Of a stretch of 64,000 bases of DNA, positions 52,254 through 61,575 are shown piece after piece. Each line of letters opens with the position of its first letter. The stretch's first letter is position 1. The notes under the pieces were generated by a model that was not told the DNA's origin, ran no database searches, and saw nothing but the letters and a program-made list of their open reading frames with translations. The position numbers were made by a program, and so were the translations under genes. The stretch is from Treponema sp. (GTDB lineage Bacteria; Spirochaetota; Spirochaetia; Treponematales; Treponemataceae): contig JAKSTG010000009.1 in the NCBI GenBank assembly GCA_024402695.1, positions 18,673-82,672 on the forward strand. Reading direction: 5' to 3'.

Positions 52254-54680
52254 ATGGAATACACACCAGAGGCTATTGAAGCCTTAACAGTCAACGAAGT
52301 TGAAATTATGAAAAAAATTGCTGATGAACTGCAGATTCGTATCGGGCAGGTCAGCGCTGTTATCAGCCTGGTAGAAGAAGGCTGTACAATTCCTTTTATT
52401 TCCCGTTACCGCAAGGAACGTCATGATAACCTTAACGAAGTTCAGGTTCGCGACTGTGATCATCTTTTTAAATCCTACAAAAACCTTGAAGAAACCCGTA
52501 TCGATTATATAAAGAAAATTTTTGCACAGGGAAAGCTGACAGAAACTCTGGCAGCCGCCCTTACAAGTGCCACAACTCTTACTGCCCTGGATGACCTTTA
52601 CGCTCCATTCAAGAAAAAGAAGAAGACCCGTGGTATGGTTGCAATTGAACGTGGTCTTGAACCGCTTGCTGAATTTATTCTTGCAGACAACAGCGATGCT
52701 GCCTGTGAAAAAGAAGCCATCAAATATATTAAGACTGGTTGCGAAGATGAAGCTCTGAACGTGCCTTCTGTAGAAGACGCTCTTTCCGGTGCAAAAGACG
52801 TAATTGCAGAACGGGTAAGCCAGGAAACAAAAAACCGTGAAGTAATTCATGACCTTTATATGCGCACTGGTCTTATTAAGACAAAGGGAATCGTTCCGGA
52901 GGGGACAGACCCTGCCGTTGCCGAAAATACATCAACTTACAAAATGTATTGGGATTACGAAGAACCTTTGAATCAGGTAAAACCTCACCGCATTCTGGCC
53001 ATTAACCGCGCAGAACGTGAAGGTGCCCTGGATGTTTCAATTGATGTTGATATCGACGAAGCAGTAAAAACTCTTCAGCGCAAGGCAGACCTTCACAATA
53101 AGTATCATGAAGAAGCAATCGAAGACGGTGTTGTTCGTCTTCTTTCACCTGCCGTTGTCCGCGAAATCCGTTCAGAAGAAACTGATGCCGCCGATGACCA
53201 CGGAATTGAGCTTTTCAGCGAAAACCTGAAGAACCTTCTTATGACTCAGCCAATCAAGGGAAGCCGTGTTCTTGGAATTGACCCTGGTATCCGCACAGGT
53301 ACAAAATGTGCCGCCCTTGATGAAACCGGTAAATATCTTGGTTACTTCAAAATCTTCCAGGTTCAGAATCCTGATGATGCCTACAAACAGCTGAACGATG
53401 CCATCGATAAATATGACATTCAGGTTGTTGCAGTTGGTAACGGAACCGGAAGCCAGGAAGTTCAGGCTGTTGTTTCCAAGGTAATTACAGAAAACTACAA
53501 AGACTCAAACGTTATGTACACTGTAGTAGATGAATCGGGAGCTTCGGTTTACTCGGCTTCGGACGTTGCCACAAAAGAATTCCCTGAACTGGATCTGACA
53601 ATTCGTGGTGCTATTTCTATGGGACGACGTCTTCAGGACCCTCTGGCAGAACTTGTAAAAATTGATCCTAAGGCAATTGGGGTTGGACTTTACCAGCACG
53701 ACGTAAACCAGAAAAAACTTTCTGATACTCTGGATGAAGTGGTAGGCTCAGTTGTAAACAACGTTGGTGTAAACCTGAATACAGCATCTTACATGCTTCT
53801 TTCTTATGTTTCAGGAATCACCATGAGTACTGCCAAGAAGATTGTAGACTTCCGTGATAAAAACGGAAAAATTCTGAGCCGTGAAAATCTTAAGGAAGTT
53901 CCTGGTCTTGGACCAAAGGCTTTTGAACAGTGTGCCGGATTCCTTAAAATCCCTGAAAGTTCAGACCCTCTTGATAACACATGGGTTCATCCGGAAAACT
54001 ACGAAGTTGCCCGCGAAATCCTTCCAAAGGTTCAGTCAAAAGAAAAAATCGGAAACGATATGCTTAAAGCTCTTTGCGAAAAATACAACCTGGGACTTCA
54101 GACTGTAACAGATATCGTAGATGAACTTCAGAAACCTAATCGTGACCCTCGTGACGGAATGCCTGCTCCAATCATGCAGAAAGGGGTTCTTCAGTTCGAA
54201 GATCTTCGTGAAGGCATGACAGTAACAGGAAAAATCAAGAACGTTGTAGACTTCGGCGCCTTTGTTGATATCGGAATCCACGATACAGCCCTGGTTCACG
54301 TTTCTGAACTTTCAGACAGCTTCATTGAAAATCCTCTTGATGTAATCAAAGTTGGGGATGTAAAGGAATTCGTTATCATCGACCTGGATAAAGACCGTCA
54401 CCGCATTGCACTTTCTCTTAAAAGTGATGCCATGAGCCGTCTTGGCCAGGGTGGAATGGGCGGACGCCGCCAGAGCAGTGATCGTCCTGTTTTGGGAAAT
54501 TCCCGTTCTGCAGGTAACTCTGGAGCCCGCAAAGTTGTTGTAGTTAAGAAAAGCTCTTCAAATGGGGGTAATGGTGTAAAGAACACTAATAACGGATATA
54601 ATAAAGAGAATAATAGAGGAACCCGCAGATATGAGTCTGCTGATTCTGGAGACAGTTACAATCCTTTCGCAGGACTGTAG
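52254..54680 (+). CDS. tex: Transcription accessory protein Tex
   Basis: Tex is a cytoplasmic nucleic-acid-binding protein. It shows the N-terminal helical region (PFISRYRKERHDNLNEVQVRD, about residues 48-68), the YqgF-like RNase H fold (RVLGIDPGIRTGTKCAALDE, about 340), helix-hairpin-helix motifs (LLSYVSGITMSTAKKIVDFR; LKEVPGLGPKAFEQCAGFL) and a C-terminal S1 domain (GMTVTGKIKNVVDFGAFVDIG, about 654). A Gly/Arg/Asn-rich tail of ~70 residues follows. The length of 808 fits the family. TTGGAGT precedes the ATG. The lipoprotein gene follows after 36 bp. Confidence 0.95.
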   Translation: MEYTPEAIEALTVNEVEIMKKIADELQIRIGQVSAVISLVEEGCTIPFISRYRKERHDNLNEVQVRDCDHLFKSYKNLEETRIDYIKKIFAQGKLTETLAAALTSATTLTALDDLYAPFKKKKKTRGMVAIERGLEPLAEFILADNSDAACEKEAIKYIKTGCEDEALNVPSVEDALSGAKDVIAERVSQETKNREVIHDLYMRTGLIKTKGIVPEGTDPAVAENTSTYKMYWDYEEPLNQVKPHRILAINRAEREGALDVSIDVDIDEAVKTLQRKADLHNKYHEEAIEDGVVRLLSPAVVREIRSEETDAADDHGIELFSENLKNLLMTQPIKGSRVLGIDPGIRTGTKCAALDETGKYLGYFKIFQVQNPDDAYKQLNDAIDKYDIQVVAVGNGTGSQEVQAVVSKVITENYKDSNVMYTVVDESGASVYSASDVATKEFPELDLTIRGAISMGRRLQDPLAELVKIDPKAIGVGLYQHDVNQKKLSDTLDEVVGSVVNNVGVNLNTASYMLLSYVSGITMSTAKKIVDFRDKNGKILSRENLKEVPGLGPKAFEQCAGFLKIPESSDPLDNTWVHPENYEVAREILPKVQSKEKIGNDMLKALCEKYNLGLQTVTDIVDELQKPNRDPRDGMPAPIMQKGVLQFEDLREGMTVTGKIKNVVDFGAFVDIGIHDTALVHVSELSDSFIENPLDVIKVGDVKEFVIIDLDKDRHRIALSLKSDAMSRLGQGGMGGRRQSSDRPVLGNSRSAGNSGARKVVVVKKSSSNGGNGVKNTNNGYNKENNRGTRRYESADSGDSYNPFAGL

Positions 54681-54716
54681 ATCTTTGTTATTTGGAAATT
54701 TATAAGGAGGAAGATT

Positions 54717-57260
54717 TTGAAAAAGAATCTGCTTACTTCACTTGGATTGATTTGTGCAGTTTTTGCATTCGCAAGCTGTTCATTTACAATTCCAAAAAAG
54801 GTTTACCTCAAGACAAATGCTGAATACAATTTTACAGTTGCCGATTATTCGGAATCTTTCAGCAAATATTTTGATGTAAAATCTCTGCAGGAATCTATGG
54901 GTGCCGAAAGCGGTATTCAGATTATGGATTACAATCCTGCAGGAACCTGTAAGGAACAGCGTTTCCTTGCAAAGATTGAACTTATGAGTATTCCTGTTGA
55001 TATGACAGAATACATCAGAGATCTGACAGTAGACGGTCTTTCTGTTGAACAGAAGATTGCTATTCCATCAGCATCAATCAACGAGACAAATACTCTTGCT
55101 CTTTCTGAGCTTTCAGAAGACGTGAATGGTGCTATTGAATTCGCCGGACCTTTCCTTGGTTCATCACGTTTAACTGTTAGTCGAGGCGGAGACGAAATAG
55201 GAACTTTTAGTGCTGCAGTTTACAGAAGCGGTACTCTTGATATTTATGTAGAGAATGCTGACCCATATGCCTATGTTTCTGTAGCAAACGAAGATGATTT
55301 TGTTGGTTACGGTTACTTTGAAGAACTGGCAACTCCTGTAACAAAATCTATCTACGGAACAGAATATACAGCAGAAATGAAATATGTTGCCCACATTGAT
55401 CTGGCTGGAAGATCTGTTTCAATGAGCGATGTTATAATGGAATTCTCAGGAATTGATACTTCAATTGGAAAATTCTTTGTAGGCGAAATTCTTGAATCAT
55501 CAGAAATCGAAAAGATTTCCGGCGTAAACCTGGCAACAACTTTTGACTCTCTTGCACCACAGGCTTTCACAATTGATTTCACAGAATTTGACAGTCTGGA
55601 AATTGGAGAAGCAACATTCAATGTAGACATCGAACTTCCTGCAGAATGGAAGAATGCTGATCTTGATTTCACATACAGCATTAAACTTGATGATGAAGAA
55701 TGGATCACAAACGGAAAGGGTGGAGTACAGGAAGTTCTTAAGGATAAAGTTCTTAAAAACGGAACTCTTACAGTTACACCTGAAATTACCCTTACAATTA
55801 CAGACGGGGAAGTAACTCTTTACGATGACCTTCAGATTGCATTCAGCTGTGCTGTAAACAAAATCAATTCTATTACATTGGATAAAACTGCACTTAGTCT
55901 TGATTCAGCCTTAGCTATTGATCCTATTCCTCTTCCGGAAGAGGTAACAAAAATCGTTAAGGGAATCTGGTTCGGGCAGTCTGAACTTAGAATTACTTCT
56001 TTGACAGATCTTCCAGAGGGAAATGACATTGAAATTGGAATTGATTCAAGCTTCCTGAAGTTCGACAATCAGAAGTTCACATTGAAAAATGGAGAACAGA
56101 AATCAACTCTTACTGCAACAGCAAGCTCAGATTACACTCTGACAGAAAATGCTGCAGTTGATATTACACAAACTCTGAAACTTCCTAATGAAGCTGGATC
56201 AAAGTTTACTCTTAAAAACATTGAACCTGGAAAAGAATATAGTCTTTCACTTTCTGTTGTTCCTGAAGTTAAATGGGAAAAACTTAAGATTGACCTAACT
56301 TCTCTTGATACAGGAATCAAGAGTGATGTTGCCGGTATGGATACAGGACTGAATTTTGGTGAAATCCTTTCAGGTGTAAATGGCAATATGGGATCAATGC
56401 TCAAGAACCTTAAACTTGCAGAACTCCCAGTTTACATTTACTGCCAGACAGGTATTGATGCCTTTAGCGGAATCAGCATTAAGGGTGATTTAAGCCTTAC
56501 AAACGGAACAGAAACTGTAAATGTTCTTGAAAACACAGAACTGAAATTCATTGCCGATATGCCTGATTTGACTGGAGATGAAAAAGGCGTTGTAACAGAT
56601 GACATTTCTAAAAAAGCATACAGTGGTCATGCTGACATTGCTAAACTCATTGATTTTGAATCAACTGATTCACTGAAAGTGTTCTATGACCTGGCAGTAA
56701 CAGGTGCTGACAACAATGACATTGTTATTGAACACGATTCACTTGAAACAGTTTCTAACTTTGAAGTTATGGCTATTGTAGACCTTCCTATCAGATTCAA
56801 GATCGAAGGGGAAGGAACTTCAGTTGACCTTATGGAACTTATGTCAGGCGACAGTGAAACTCCTGAAGATCCAGAAAATATCTGGAGCAAAGATGTTCTT
56901 AACCGTTCTGAACCATACGACTTGGCTGAAATGGAACAGTATTTTTCAGTAATTAAAGAAGCTTCAATCAAGCTTACTTCTTCACTTCCACTGGTATATG
57001 AAGACGGTTCTTCAATCAATCTAAAACTTAAACTGAATTCCGCTTCTTCAGCTGCACAAAAAATTATTCCTGTAGATGCGCTGGAACTTTCTTTGACAAA
57101 TGAAGAACTCAGATATATTCTGGAAAATCCGTTTACTCCGGAAGTTTCTCTTGTTCTGCCACCTGGTGAATTAAGAGTAAACAGAGGTCTGGACTTCCAA
57201 ACAAAGATTGATCTTAGAATTGCTACAGACGGAAAAATTCCGCTTTGGGAAAATAACTAA
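54717..57260 (+). CDS. Large lipoprotein, unknown function
   Basis: The start is TTG at 54717 with AAGGAGG eight bases upstream. The signal peptide (KKNLLTSLGLICAVFAFASC) ends in a lipobox, so the 847-residue protein is lipid-anchored. The mature region is beta-rich throughout, with several similar-looking strand blocks (for example EATFNVDIELPAEWKNADLDF and SKFTLKNIEPGKEYSLSLSV), but no family is recognised. It is followed after 11 bp by a barrel-like gene, and the pair could form one envelope complex. Confidence 0.75.
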   Translation: MKKNLLTSLGLICAVFAFASCSFTIPKKVYLKTNAEYNFTVADYSESFSKYFDVKSLQESMGAESGIQIMDYNPAGTCKEQRFLAKIELMSIPVDMTEYIRDLTVDGLSVEQKIAIPSASINETNTLALSELSEDVNGAIEFAGPFLGSSRLTVSRGGDEIGTFSAAVYRSGTLDIYVENADPYAYVSVANEDDFVGYGYFEELATPVTKSIYGTEYTAEMKYVAHIDLAGRSVSMSDVIMEFSGIDTSIGKFFVGEILESSEIEKISGVNLATTFDSLAPQAFTIDFTEFDSLEIGEATFNVDIELPAEWKNADLDFTYSIKLDDEEWITNGKGGVQEVLKDKVLKNGTLTVTPEITLTITDGEVTLYDDLQIAFSCAVNKINSITLDKTALSLDSALAIDPIPLPEEVTKIVKGIWFGQSELRITSLTDLPEGNDIEIGIDSSFLKFDNQKFTLKNGEQKSTLTATASSDYTLTENAAVDITQTLKLPNEAGSKFTLKNIEPGKEYSLSLSVVPEVKWEKLKIDLTSLDTGIKSDVAGMDTGLNFGEILSGVNGNMGSMLKNLKLAELPVYIYCQTGIDAFSGISIKGDLSLTNGTETVNVLENTELKFIADMPDLTGDEKGVVTDDISKKAYSGHADIAKLIDFESTDSLKVFYDLAVTGADNNDIVIEHDSLETVSNFEVMAIVDLPIRFKIEGEGTSVDLMELMSGDSETPEDPENIWSKDVLNRSEPYDLAEMEQYFSVIKEASIKLTSSLPLVYEDGSSINLKLKLNSASSAAQKIIPVDALELSLTNEELRYILENPFTPEVSLVLPPGELRVNRGLDFQTKIDLRIATDGKIPLWENN

Positions 57261-57271
57261 GGGGGCTCAGA

Positions 57272-58483
57272 ATGAAAAAGATTATTAGCTGTTTATTTGC
57301 ACTGGTGGTACTTTCATCCGCCGCTTTCAGTGAATCTATTGGGTTCCGTTATTTTGAATTGAAATTTGATGTGCCAGCCGCTATCTCAAATAACGCCCTG
57401 GGAACAAAGGATATTTTCCAGGAAGAACTGGTTATCGATTTCGACAAAATCGCTTCATCACTTCCAAAAGACGGTTTCATTGTTGCGGCCAATACAAAGC
57501 CTTCTTTTGCAGTAAGTCTGAATCTTGAAAGCGTTTCTGTTGGTTACGAAGCCGGACTTGAAGTTTATGGTTCTTTGAATATATCAAGAAGCATCTTTGA
57601 TTTCCTTGCAAAAGGAAACAAACTGAATGAAGAAATCTCTGCTTCTGCAAGCGGAAATTTTGATGTCTTTGCTTTCAACCGCGTTCCTGTTCAGGTTTGC
57701 ACAGACAATTATCTGATTGGAGTTACACCAACTGTATTTACACCGGTAGCTCACGCTGAAGTGACAAAAACAAAAGTGTCAGTTCAGAACAAAGCTGACG
57801 GAACAGTTGCTGCAAAAGGTGAATATGAAGTAGCAATTATGAGTGCTCTCCAGGATGAATCAATCAAAAATGAAATGTACCTGGAAAACTACAATGAACT
57901 TTTCAGCAATGTTGGTTTTGATGTAGGACTCAGCGTAAACGTTCCTATTATCTACGGTCTTGAAGCAAAAGGTATTGCTCAGGTTCCTATGGTACCTGGA
58001 AGGCTTCATTCAAAAGCTATTTCGAAAGGTTCTTTCGCTTATGATATTAACCTTCTGGATGACGAAAAAAGCAAGAATCCGGAGTTTAAAAGCGAAGATT
58101 TGATGGTTTATTCATGCAACGACACAATCCACCGTCCTTTTGAACTGATGGGTGGTGTTGAATACAAACCATTCGTTGACGGATGGAACTGGCTTTATGT
58201 TTCAGGAATGGTTGGTCTTGGAGTTAAATATCCTTTCTCTTCAAAGGCTATTGCTTATCCTCAGTACCAGGCAATCGGTCATATCGAAACACCTTTCAGT
58301 ATTCTGGGAATGACTCTTTCAACAGAATATATGAACCAGATGTTTAAGCATGAAATCGGATTCCAGCTTAATGCCCGTCTTATCGAACTTGACTGGGGAT
58401 TAAGCCTTTGTGGAGCAGATTTTGCAGGAAGCCTGGCCGGAAAGGGCTACGGCGTTTACATGACTCTCTGCATGGGATTCTAA
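57272..58483 (+). CDS. Exported beta-rich protein, probable outer-membrane barrel
   Basis: The 403-residue product has signal peptide MKKIISCLFALVVLSSAAFSES and a strand-rich body (SIGFRYFELKFDVPAAIS, PSFAVSLNLESVSVGYEAGLEVYG, WLYVSGMVGLGVKYPF) ending YGVYMTLCMGF with a final Phe. This fits an outer-membrane barrel. The family is not recognised. AGGGGGCT precedes the ATG. It is co-transcribed with the 54717 lipoprotein, and its terminator lies inside the 3' end of the convergent gene. Confidence 0.75.
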   Translation: MKKIISCLFALVVLSSAAFSESIGFRYFELKFDVPAAISNNALGTKDIFQEELVIDFDKIASSLPKDGFIVAANTKPSFAVSLNLESVSVGYEAGLEVYGSLNISRSIFDFLAKGNKLNEEISASASGNFDVFAFNRVPVQVCTDNYLIGVTPTVFTPVAHAEVTKTKVSVQNKADGTVAAKGEYEVAIMSALQDESIKNEMYLENYNELFSNVGFDVGLSVNVPIIYGLEAKGIAQVPMVPGRLHSKAISKGSFAYDINLLDDEKSKNPEFKSEDLMVYSCNDTIHRPFELMGGVEYKPFVDGWNWLYVSGMVGLGVKYPFSSKAIAYPQYQAIGHIETPFSILGMTLSTEYMNQMFKHEIGFQLNARLIELDWGLSLCGADFAGSLAGKGYGVYMTLCMGF

Positions 58484-58501
58484 AAACTGTATCAGCCTGA
58501 A

Positions 58502-59758
58502 TTACAGGGTGATGATTACAGCACCGGATTTTTCGTCTTTCGGAAGGTCCGGTGTTTTTTTATTTAACTTAACAGTAATAAGTTCCCCGCTTGCAGGAAG
58601 AACGAAAGGTTCCTTTTCCGGAGTTTTCTTGCCGGCAGGTTTCTGATTCTTTTTAGGTGCGGTCACTTTAGTGTTGTCTCTAGGAGTAGGACAACTTACC
58701 AGGGTAAGTCCAAGTTTTGAACAGGCATAGAAACCGGTTTTCCATTCAGGCAGTCTGAAAGGATCCGAGGCAATGCGGAGAGCGATTTCATCTTTTTCTG
58801 ATTCAGCTGCAGTTCCCGGAACGGCACTTACAAAGCTTAATACGGCACGTTCTTTTGGCAGTTTGGCCATATCACTGAGTTTTATGAGTTTTTTAGGAGC
58901 GTCTTCTGTGTTGAAGGCGAAGTTGCACCATTTGTTTTGACTTCCAGTGTAGGCTTTGAAACCATTCATAGGACATTCTTCTGCATGTGGGCAAGGAGCC
59001 TGAACATTGAATCCGTCTTTAAGGAATCTGGTTCTGAAAAGACTTAAGAGACGTGCTGATTTTGGAACACCTGGTTCTACCATAAGGAATTTGCAGTCTT
59101 CTTTACCATAGGCTTTAAGCTGTTCATAGAGTTTTTTAGCTTTGTATTCAGGAGGCATGTCTGATGCCTGTTCCATTTCATTCATTGCGTTTCCGCAGGT
59201 AATGAAATCGGCTTTCTGATTAATGTGTGTTCCGAAACTTCCTTTTACACGGATAATTTTCCATGGTTCTGCTTTTGTCTGCGCAGCCACAGCAAGGAAA
59301 ATGTCTTCTCCGGCTTTCATGGAGTTCTGCGAAACGTCCAGAACGTACCAGGTGATTTTCTTTGAACGCAGTTCCGGACGGGCAAGCCAAAGGGCTGTAA
59401 CAACTGTAAGAGGTCCTGTTCCAATGTCCAGAGCAATGATTTCTTTTTCATCTCCTTCAGGGAAGGCTGAAGGTGCAAGGTTTGCAAAAAGTCTTGTCTG
59501 GCGAACCAAGTTCCACCACAGGTAGTAGCGAGTATAAACCGAAAGCTGGACGGCTTCGTTCATATATCCAAGGCGGCGGCTTCCACGTTCATCAGTCAAC
59601 TGATGAGAAAATTCCTTTATGTTGTGAGGAAGCTGCTGGAGCTGTTTTGAGTTGAGTGGGCGTACACTCTGAACGACAGTGTCAAAATTTTCAAGAATGT
59701 TCAGAGAATCAGCAGGGATTTTAGATTTGTCGAAAAGGGGAGTTCTGGAAATAATCAT
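58502..59758 (-). CDS. Rsm22-like methyltransferase family protein
   Basis: The 418-residue protein has a methyltransferase fold with SAM-binding ALDIGTGPLTVVTALWLA (about residues 109-126) and the Rsm22/METTL17 cysteine cluster CPHAEECPM plus KWCNF (about 260-285), thought to bind an iron-sulphur cluster or metal. Rsm22 proteins associate with small ribosomal subunits; the bacterial role is not firmly known. The C-terminal Lys/Pro-rich linker and LITVKLNKKTPDLP tail are extra. It overlaps the MerR gene by 4 bp (ATGA), so translation is coupled. Confidence 0.8.
   Translation of the reverse strand: MIISRTPLFDKSKIPADSLNILENFDTVVQSVRPLNSKQLQQLPHNIKEFSHQLTDERGSRRLGYMNEAVQLSVYTRYYLWWNLVRQTRLFANLAPSAFPEGDEKEIIALDIGTGPLTVVTALWLARPELRSKKITWYVLDVSQNSMKAGEDIFLAVAAQTKAEPWKIIRVKGSFGTHINQKADFITCGNAMNEMEQASDMPPEYKAKKLYEQLKAYGKEDCKFLMVEPGVPKSARLLSLFRTRFLKDGFNVQAPCPHAEECPMNGFKAYTGSQNKWCNFAFNTEDAPKKLIKLSDMAKLPKERAVLSFVSAVPGTAAESEKDEIALRIASDPFRLPEWKTGFYACSKLGLTLVSCPTPRDNTKVTAPKKNQKPAGKKTPEKEPFVLPASGELITVKLNKKTPDLPKDEKSGAVIITL
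58522..58561 (+). terminator. Terminator for the 57272 gene inside the convergent coding region
   Basis: CACCGGA (58522-58528) pairs with TCCGGTG (58548-58554), followed by a T-run. It is oriented for the plus-strand gene but lies within the last codons of the Rsm22-like gene. Confidence 0.75.
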
Positions 59759-60078
59759 TTGTTCATTCCTTTCACAAGAAGATAAAGGTCTGTAAGTTCA
59801 CTGCGGGCCTGGTGAATTTCCTGAACCAGTTCAATGTTGCGTGATTTTGTTTTAGCATCTTCGATCAGCTGGCGTCTTGCACCTTCTGTAGTGAATTTCT
59901 GGTCCACAATAAGATGTTTAAGGCGCAAAATCATTTCAATGTCATTCTGTGTGTATTCACGGCGTCCGCCGATGTTTTTCTGAATTGAAAAGCCGGGAAT
60001 AACTTCTTCCCAGTATCGCAGAACATGCTGCTTTACTCCGCTTAATTCTTCAACTTCACTGATTGAAAATGTTTTCAT
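59755..60078 (-). CDS. MerR family transcriptional regulator
   Basis: The 107-residue protein has a MerR DNA-binding domain at its start: MKTFSISEVEELSGVKQHVLRYWEEVIPGF, then GGRREYTQNDIEMILRLKHLI for the wing and third helix, and a coiled-coil C-terminus for dimerisation. It has no metal or drug-binding extension, so the signal is unknown. The start ATG 60078 is preferred; a GTG at 60087 is in frame. It overlaps the Rsm22-like gene by 4 bp. Confidence 0.88.
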   Translation of the reverse strand: MKTFSISEVEELSGVKQHVLRYWEEVIPGFSIQKNIGGRREYTQNDIEMILRLKHLIVDQKFTTEGARRQLIEDAKTKSRNIELVQEIHQARSELTDLYLLVKGMNK

Positions 60079-60102
60079 AAATCCCACCCGGATAAAAGAA
60101 TT

Positions 60103-60123
60103 CCGGCGGCGCCCAACCGCCGG
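60103..60123 (-). terminator. GC-rich hairpin after the DUF1015 gene
   Basis: CCGGCGG (60103-60109) pairs with CCGCCGG (60117-60123). On the minus strand it is followed by a moderately T-rich stretch, so it is a weak terminator or attenuator before merR. Confidence 0.55.
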
Positions 60124-60139
60124 TTTCTGTTAATTTTTT

Positions 60140-61435
60140 CTAGTTAAAAAGTTTTCTGCATTCCAGATAGAAACGTTTTTCATCGGCTTCACCCATTGAA
60201 AAACTTTTTCTTGGAAGAGGTCCTGTTTTACCGATTGTTTCGAAGAAACTGTCTTTTGCAATTGGAGGAAGAAGAATTCCTGTTCCATTGTCTTTTGTTC
60301 CAAGTTCCAGAACATCTTCTGTTCCGTGGATGTAGTCAATTTCCATTCCACCGGCTTTGAGATATTCATCCAGAGCAGGCTGAAGTTTTGAAACTGCCAG
60401 TTCCTTAATGTCTGTTTTCAGAATCATGTATTTCTGTGCGCCGTCTTTTTTGAAGGCAAAGCCGAAATCTGCATTTGATTTCTTTACTGCATCAATCATT
60501 TCTTCTTTTGATGAGGCTTCAACGATTTTTCCGCCCAGTTTTTCTGAAAGTTTCTGAAGCAGGTCAGAAGAATCAGCATCGAAAACAACGCGGTGAATTG
60601 GTTCAAAAGTAAGTCCTGTGTCGTAAATGTTTACGATTTCTACAAGGGCGTAGCGAACATTGGAAGTAACCAGTTCTTCACCACTCAGAGATTTTTTGTG
60701 TTCGTCCCATGTGGCCTTTGCTGTTGCAAGGGAATGGTTTCCGTCACCTACGGCAAAAAGGAAAGTGCTTCCGTCTGCCTGACGGTTTTCTTCTGCGATT
60801 TTGTTCAGAGCTTTTTCAACAAGGGAATTGTCTGTGACTGCCCAGCCGGAGATCTTTCCGCCGTTCATCATCATTTCTCCGTCGTATACAGGAGTTCCCT
60901 TTTTTGCATTTTCTCCGCAGGCTTCAACAAGGCTTCCGTCTTTGTCATTTACCAGCAGCATGATGTGAGGCAGTTCAAGAGGTGCCCCTTTGCGGATTTC
61001 CATTCTTGGAGGAATGCGTTCAACAATTGTTGCTTCTGTTGCACGGATGTTTGCAGTTGTGAAAGGCTTCCATTCGTAGGTTTCAAGATCGATACAAACC
61101 ATAAGACCTTTTCTCATGCGGCCGAAAGCTGTTGTGCGTTCAAGGTAAATGAAAGAGTTCAGAGGATCGGCAAAGACGTCCCCGGAAATATATTCGTTCA
61201 TTGTCTTTCTGATTTTTTCAATGCGGGCAGGTTTGTCTGCGGCGTTGAGGTAAACTTCAGGAAGAATAAGATTCAGTGTGGATGGTTTTGCTTCTGTGCT
61301 GTCAGAAGTTTTTTTCCAGTATTCAGGATTCTGTGTGTACTGGTCACATGCAATTACTGACCAACTTTTTACATCAATATTTTTTGGAAGAAGAATTTCA
61401 GGAATGTAAATTCCCAGTTCATTTATAGTTTTCAT
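60140..61435 (-). CDS. DUF1015 family protein
   Basis: The 431-residue protein matches DUF1015: GIYIPEILLPKNIDVKSWSVIACDQYTQNPEYW at the start and FAVGDGNHSLATAKATWDEH near residue 230, plus a C-terminal block (AGGMEIDYIHGTEDVLELG). The family is annotated as a possible kinase-like or SpoVT-related protein but its function is unknown. It has an extended -10 (TG-T-TATAAT, box at 61447-61442) six bases before the ATG and no Shine-Dalgarno, so it is probably leaderless. It is divergent from ppdK. Confidence 0.85.
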   Translation of the reverse strand: MKTINELGIYIPEILLPKNIDVKSWSVIACDQYTQNPEYWKKTSDSTEAKPSTLNLILPEVYLNAADKPARIEKIRKTMNEYISGDVFADPLNSFIYLERTTAFGRMRKGLMVCIDLETYEWKPFTTANIRATEATIVERIPPRMEIRKGAPLELPHIMLLVNDKDGSLVEACGENAKKGTPVYDGEMMMNGGKISGWAVTDNSLVEKALNKIAEENRQADGSTFLFAVGDGNHSLATAKATWDEHKKSLSGEELVTSNVRYALVEIVNIYDTGLTFEPIHRVVFDADSSDLLQKLSEKLGGKIVEASSKEEMIDAVKKSNADFGFAFKKDGAQKYMILKTDIKELAVSKLQPALDEYLKAGGMEIDYIHGTEDVLELGTKDNGTGILLPPIAKDSFFETIGKTGPLPRKSFSMGEADEKRFYLECRKLFN

Positions 61436-61499
61436 AAAAAAATTATAACACGAATTAACGAATTCTTTCTATGTAATTGACTTCTATTGTAAACTTCAA

Positions 61500-61528
61500 T
61501 TGACTATATAGTTTTTTGAGAGTATTAT
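61500..61528 (+). promoter_or_regulatory. ppdK promoter
   Basis: TTGACT (61500-61505), a 17-bp spacer and TATTAT (61523-61528) form a near-consensus promoter. GGAG at 61564-61567 is the ribosome binding site for ATG 61576. Confidence 0.75.
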
Positions 61529-61575
61529 TTTTAAACTATATATTCTATTTCTATTTTTTTAATGGAGAAAAATCG

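Noticed and set aside
60593..61360. 255-residue plus-strand open frame inside the DUF1015 gene
   Set aside because: The minus-strand gene has a recognisable family. The antisense frame is Cys/Phe-rich with no domain and no ribosome binding site.
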